A stretch of 64,000 bases of DNA from Sphaerotilus natans (lineage in GTDB: Bacteria; Pseudomonadota; Gammaproteobacteria; Burkholderiales; Burkholderiaceae_C), in contig NZ_FTMZ01000015.1 of assembly GCF_900156335.1 (NCBI RefSeq), positions 54,241-118,240 on the forward strand. Direction: 5' to 3'. Within the stretch, counting starts at the first letter, position 1, and each line of letters opens with the position of its first letter. A model generated the notes under the pieces. The model made no database searches. It was given only the letters and a program-made list of their open reading frames with translations, and had not been told where the DNA came from. The translations under genes and the position numbers were made by a program. Below, piece by piece: positions 60,875-64,000 of the stretch.

Positions 60875-63745
60875 ATGAGAGATACAGATCACTACTACGA
60901 CCAACATGCGCAGGTGTTCTTCGAAAGCACGGTGCATGTCGACATGGAACCGCTGCGCCAGCGTTTTCTGACGGGCCTGGCGCCCGGCAGTCATCTGCTG
61001 GACGCAGGCTGCGGATCAGGCCGCGATGCCTACGCATTTGCGGCACAAGGCTTCCGCGTCAGTGCCTTTGACGCTTCGCCTGCACTGGCTGAACTGGCGG
61101 CACGGCACTGCAACTTTCCGGTCGCCATTCGGCGCTTCGAGGAGATGGACGAGGTCGATCGCTTCGATGGCATCTGGTGCTGCGCAAGCCTCCTGCATGT
61201 CGCGGAAAACGACATGCCTGACGTTCTGGGCCGCTTGTGGCGCGCCTTACGTCCTGGTGGCGTGATGTACCTGAGCTTCAAGCTCGGGCGGGGAATGCGC
61301 GAACATCAGGGCCGCCGCTTCACCGATGCCGACGAGCCCACACTGCGCGGTTGGCTGTCCACGCTGGCCCCGGTGCAAGACATCGAATGCTGGCAAACCG
61401 AGGATGTGCGCCCAGAGCGACACGAGCGCTGGATCAATGCATTGGTGCGACGCGCACCCCGGCGCCTGATCACCGGGGGAGATCACGACCCTCTTCTGGG
61501 TCAGCTTTCCGCAGCCTGTGCGCTGGCCTGCGAAGTCGATCTGGCGGTGTCCTTCGTGAAAGCCAGCGGCCTGCGACTGCTGCTGGCCGATCTGGAAACC
61601 GTGGCCAGACATCCCGGCCGGCGGCTACGCATTCTGACCAGCGACTATCTGGGCATCACCGACCCGGAGGCGCTGAAGTTGCTGATGCTGTTGCAGGAAC
61701 AAGGCGCCGAGGTCCGCGTCCATGAAACCCGGGATCGCGGCTTTCACCTCAAGGCCTATGTGTTCTCCCGGCTTGTGGATGGACGCCTGATTGAAGGGAC
61801 CGCTTTTGTCGGATCGAGCAACATCAGCCGGCAGGCACTGACTCATGGCCTGGAATGGAACTACCGCGTGGTTCATCCTGGCGACAGCGGATTCATGGAA
61901 ATCCGCCAGCGCTTCGATGAGTTGTTTGCGCACCCCAACAATGCGGTGTTGAGCGACACCTGGATTGAGGACTATGTCAGCCGTCGCCTGCCACCCGCCC
62001 CCCGCTTGAAACGCACAGGCACCAGCACCAACGGGGCGCCGGAAGAGGATGAGCCTCTGGCACAGCCTCATGCGGTTCAGCAGGCCGCGCTGGCTGCACT
62101 GGCCGACACACGCCGCCAGGGCTGGCGCCGGGGTCTGGTGGTCCTGGCGACGGGCCTGGGCAAGACTTGGTTGGCTGCATTTGATGCGCAGCAGATGGAC
62201 GCCCAACGGATCCTCTTCGTGGCCCACCGCGACGAGATCTTGAATCAGGCTGCAGCGACTTTTCTGCGCGTTCGACCGCGTTCACGGGTTGGTTTTTACA
62301 ACGGCCGCAGCCGCGACATGGAGGCCGATCTGTTGTTCGCTTCGGTCCAGACGCTTGGACGCACCGCCCATCTCGACCGTTTTTCCCCGACGCATTTCGA
62401 CTACATCGTCATCGATGAATTCCACCATGCGGCGGCCCCCACCTACCGCCGCCTGCTGGCACATTTTTGCCCGACCTTCCTGCTCGGACTGACCGCAACG
62501 CCAGACCGGACGGACCAGTCCGACATCCTGACGCTGTGCGACGACAACCTGGTTCATGTCTGCCCGATGTTCGATGGCATCCGGACAGGTCTGCTGGCAC
62601 CGTTCCATTACTACGGCATCCACGACGAAGCGGTCGACTACCGGGAAATTCCGTGGCGCAACGGCCAGTTTGATCCTGAAGCGCTGAGCCACCGGCTGGC
62701 GACACAGGCTCGTGCGCATCATGCTCACCGGGAATGGCGTGCACGAAGCCAGCAGCGCACCTTGGCGTTCTGCGTTTCGCGTCGCCATGCCGACTTCATG
62801 GCAGAGCACTTCCGGCGCGAAGGCATCGCCGCCGCAGCAGTCTATTCAGACTCGACCCTCGGGCGCGCGCAGGCACTGGAACAACTGGAATCCGGCGCCT
62901 TGCAGGTGCTGTTCAGCGTCGACCTGTTCAATGAGGGAATTGATGTCCCCGGCATCGATACCGTCATGATGCTGCGCCCGACCGAATCCAAGATCTTGTT
63001 CCTGCAACAGCTCGGCCGGGGCCTGCGACGCCACGAAGGCAAGAGCCATCTGGTGGTGCTCGACTTCATTGGCAATCACCAAGCCTTTCTGCGCCAGCCC
63101 CAAGCCCTGTTCGGCATCGAGCCCACGCATGAGGCTATGACACGCTTTGCGCTGGAGGTTGAGCGCCAAGAACTAGCGTTGCCACCGGGCTGCTTGGTCA
63201 ACTACGACCTGCGCGTTATCGACTTCCTCAAGTCGCTGGGTCACAGCGGCGCGCAAGAGACATACGCGACCCTGCGCGATGCCTTGGGGCGGCGTCCGAC
63301 TTTGACCGAGTACCACCGAGCCGGCGCCAGCCTGACCGCGATGCGAAAGCAACACGGCCACTGGTTTGCGCTGGTGAAACACATGGCGGATCTGCTCCCC
63401 ACACAAAGCACCATCCTCGAAGCCGCCCAGACCTTGCTGCATGAGGTCGAAATCACCGCGATGACCCGCAGCTTCAAGATGGTGTTGCTGGAGGCCTTCC
63501 TGGAACTTGACGGCTTGCGAGCTCCGGTCGAATTGGCTGCGCTGACCCGCCGCTCGCGAGAGGTTCTGGAGCGCAGGAGGGTACTCCTGACGGACCTGTC
63601 CGACGACATGCGCCGAGTCTCTGCCGACTCAGCGGCCTGGGCCAACTACTGGCGCCGTAACCCAGGGCGATTGCATCAGCCATCGCTCGAAATTTGTGCA
63701 GGGCTGAGTGAGGCTGGAGTCAAGCCGAAGAGCGCCTGGAGGTAG
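60875..63745 (+). CDS. Methyltransferase-PLD nuclease-SF2 helicase fusion (3' end cut by IS)
   Basis: 956 residues from the ATG at 60875; TTG at 60851 is possible. The N-terminal class I SAM methyltransferase (about 5-190) has LLDAGCGSGRD and the post-motif DASPAL. A PLD/HKD nuclease-like domain (about 215-370) has GFHLKAYVF and FVGSSNISR. The SF2 helicase (about 395-735) has Walker A ATGLGKTW with Lys430, DEFHH at 514-518, GLTATPDRT, and motif VI QQLGRGLRR. The rest resembles DUF3427. The arrangement PLD-helicase-DUF3427 is known; an added methyltransferase is unusual. Base composition is clearly less GC-rich than the neighbours, with more AAA, CAA and TTG codons, a sign of transfer. The last 15 residues or so and the stop come from the IS, so the protein is probably truncated. 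A role in DNA defence is inference. Confidence 0.85.
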   Translation: MRDTDHYYDQHAQVFFESTVHVDMEPLRQRFLTGLAPGSHLLDAGCGSGRDAYAFAAQGFRVSAFDASPALAELAARHCNFPVAIRRFEEMDEVDRFDGIWCCASLLHVAENDMPDVLGRLWRALRPGGVMYLSFKLGRGMREHQGRRFTDADEPTLRGWLSTLAPVQDIECWQTEDVRPERHERWINALVRRAPRRLITGGDHDPLLGQLSAACALACEVDLAVSFVKASGLRLLLADLETVARHPGRRLRILTSDYLGITDPEALKLLMLLQEQGAEVRVHETRDRGFHLKAYVFSRLVDGRLIEGTAFVGSSNISRQALTHGLEWNYRVVHPGDSGFMEIRQRFDELFAHPNNAVLSDTWIEDYVSRRLPPAPRLKRTGTSTNGAPEEDEPLAQPHAVQQAALAALADTRRQGWRRGLVVLATGLGKTWLAAFDAQQMDAQRILFVAHRDEILNQAAATFLRVRPRSRVGFYNGRSRDMEADLLFASVQTLGRTAHLDRFSPTHFDYIVIDEFHHAAAPTYRRLLAHFCPTFLLGLTATPDRTDQSDILTLCDDNLVHVCPMFDGIRTGLLAPFHYYGIHDEAVDYREIPWRNGQFDPEALSHRLATQARAHHAHREWRARSQQRTLAFCVSRRHADFMAEHFRREGIAAAAVYSDSTLGRAQALEQLESGALQVLFSVDLFNEGIDVPGIDTVMMLRPTESKILFLQQLGRGLRRHEGKSHLVVLDFIGNHQAFLRQPQALFGIEPTHEAMTRFALEVERQELALPPGCLVNYDLRVIDFLKSLGHSGAQETYATLRDALGRRPTLTEYHRAGASLTAMRKQHGHWFALVKHMADLLPTQSTILEAAQTLLHEVEITAMTRSFKMVLLEAFLELDGLRAPVELAALTRRSREVLERRRVLLTDLSDDMRRVSADSAAWANYWRRNPGRLHQPSLEICAGLSEAGVKPKSAWR

Positions 63746-64000
63746 TCATCGCTCCAGCCCATGCGCTTGCGCTTGGTCTTCTGGCTGCCCTTGCCGGCGT
63801 CGAGCTTGATCTGGTTCTGGGCGATGCGCCGCAGCGTGGCCATGTTGTGCGGGCCGTGGTCGCGCCGGATCAGGCAGGCATCCTCGCGGTAGTTGACGTC
63901 CAGCACCCAGTGGCAGTCGTTCTCGATGGCCCAGTGCGCCCGGATGGTGGCGTTGAAGGCCTGGGCGTCGAGCACCTCGGAGCTGATGTAGTAACGCCAG
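63676..64000 (-). CDS. ISAs1-family transposase, C-terminal part
   Basis: The frame is open to the right edge; about 107 residues are visible. RYYISS, HWAIENDCHWVLDVNYREDA, RRDHGPHNMATLRRIAQN and KRKRMGWSDDYLQALFGL are the C-terminal signatures of ISAs1-type (H-repeat) DDE transposases. The stop at 63676-63678 lies beyond the apparent IS end, so the last few residues are encoded by the helicase gene. The N-terminal half is outside the window. Confidence 0.9.
   Translation of the reverse strand, partial: WRYYISSEVLDAQAFNATIRAHWAIENDCHWVLDVNYREDACLIRRDHGPHNMATLRRIAQNQIKLDAGKGSQKTKRKRMGWSDDYLQALFGLTPASLSPAQISSDG
63699..64000 (-). mobile_element. ISAs1-family insertion sequence, one end
   Basis: The element seems to begin at CAGGGCTGAG (63699-63708), inside the helicase reading frame, and continues past the window. 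CAGGG is typical of ISAs1-family ends, but the exact boundary is an estimate, since the other end and target duplication are not visible. Confidence 0.75.

Overview
The window is a GC-rich bacterial chromosome segment, densely coded on both strands. Gene content and order (ZTP-riboswitch glyA followed by nrdR, ribD-ribBA-ribH-nusB, ybgC-tolQRA, surE-pcm-nlpD-rlmD, earP-efp with an arginine-type EF-P, MoxR/DUF58/TgpA) point to a betaproteobacterium of the order Burkholderiales, perhaps the Leptothrix/Sphaerotilus/Rubrivivax group. The order-level call is well supported; the genus is a guess.

Layout. 1-1.6 kb: the 3' end of a pilY1-like pilus tip gene and a TonB-like protein. 1.6-11.5 kb: an HDAC-family deacetylase, a MoxR-DUF58-transglutaminase operon, glyoxalase I and a large SNF2-type ATPase. 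11.5-15.5 kb: a two-gene chemosensory operon made of a soluble receptor with five PAS domains and a protein with three CheW domains. 15.5-28.2 kb: metabolism and envelope genes (CoA-transferase, rlmJ, cytochrome b plus PepSY, CDF exporter, Entner-Doudoroff edd-eda, OmpA-like, ChaC, MocA-like, pdxH, ydcF-like, ubiD). 28.2-31.3 kb: a lytic transglycosylase behind a long leader, then ZTP riboswitch, glyA and nrdR. 31.4-35.6 kb: a five-gene minor pseudopilin operon. 35.7-39.1 kb: riboflavin genes plus nusB. 39.1-44.9 kb: aminotransferase, Ser/Thr kinase, ybgC-tolQRA and a small acetyltransferase. 45-50.1 kb: the minus-strand run surE-pcm-nlpD-rlmD-transglutaminase. 50.3-53.8 kb: a NarL-type regulator and a P-type ATPase. 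53.8-58.8 kb: tRNA-His, ppiD, tRNA-Val, pgsA and uvrC. 58.9-60.8 kb: earP and efp. 60.9-64 kb: an accessory region with a methyltransferase-PLD-helicase fusion, visibly less GC-rich than its surroundings, cut at its 3' end by an ISAs1-family element that runs off the window.

Regulatory signals. A recognisable ZTP riboswitch precedes glyA. Eight or nine genes carry a TAnnnT-like -10 box ending 6-9 bases before the start codon, which suggests leaderless mRNAs. A 13-bp palindrome fills the spacer of a strong edd promoter. A palindromic repeat with a GAAG loop lies at convergent gene ends near 1.6 and 45 kb and shows compensating base changes between copies. No CRISPR array, rRNA or phage was seen, and no gene-free stretch exceeds about 280 bases.

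The best candidate for something new is the fusion protein at 60.9-63.7 kb. Next come the PAS5-MCP/triple-CheW pair, the leaderless-promoter pattern and the edd operator.
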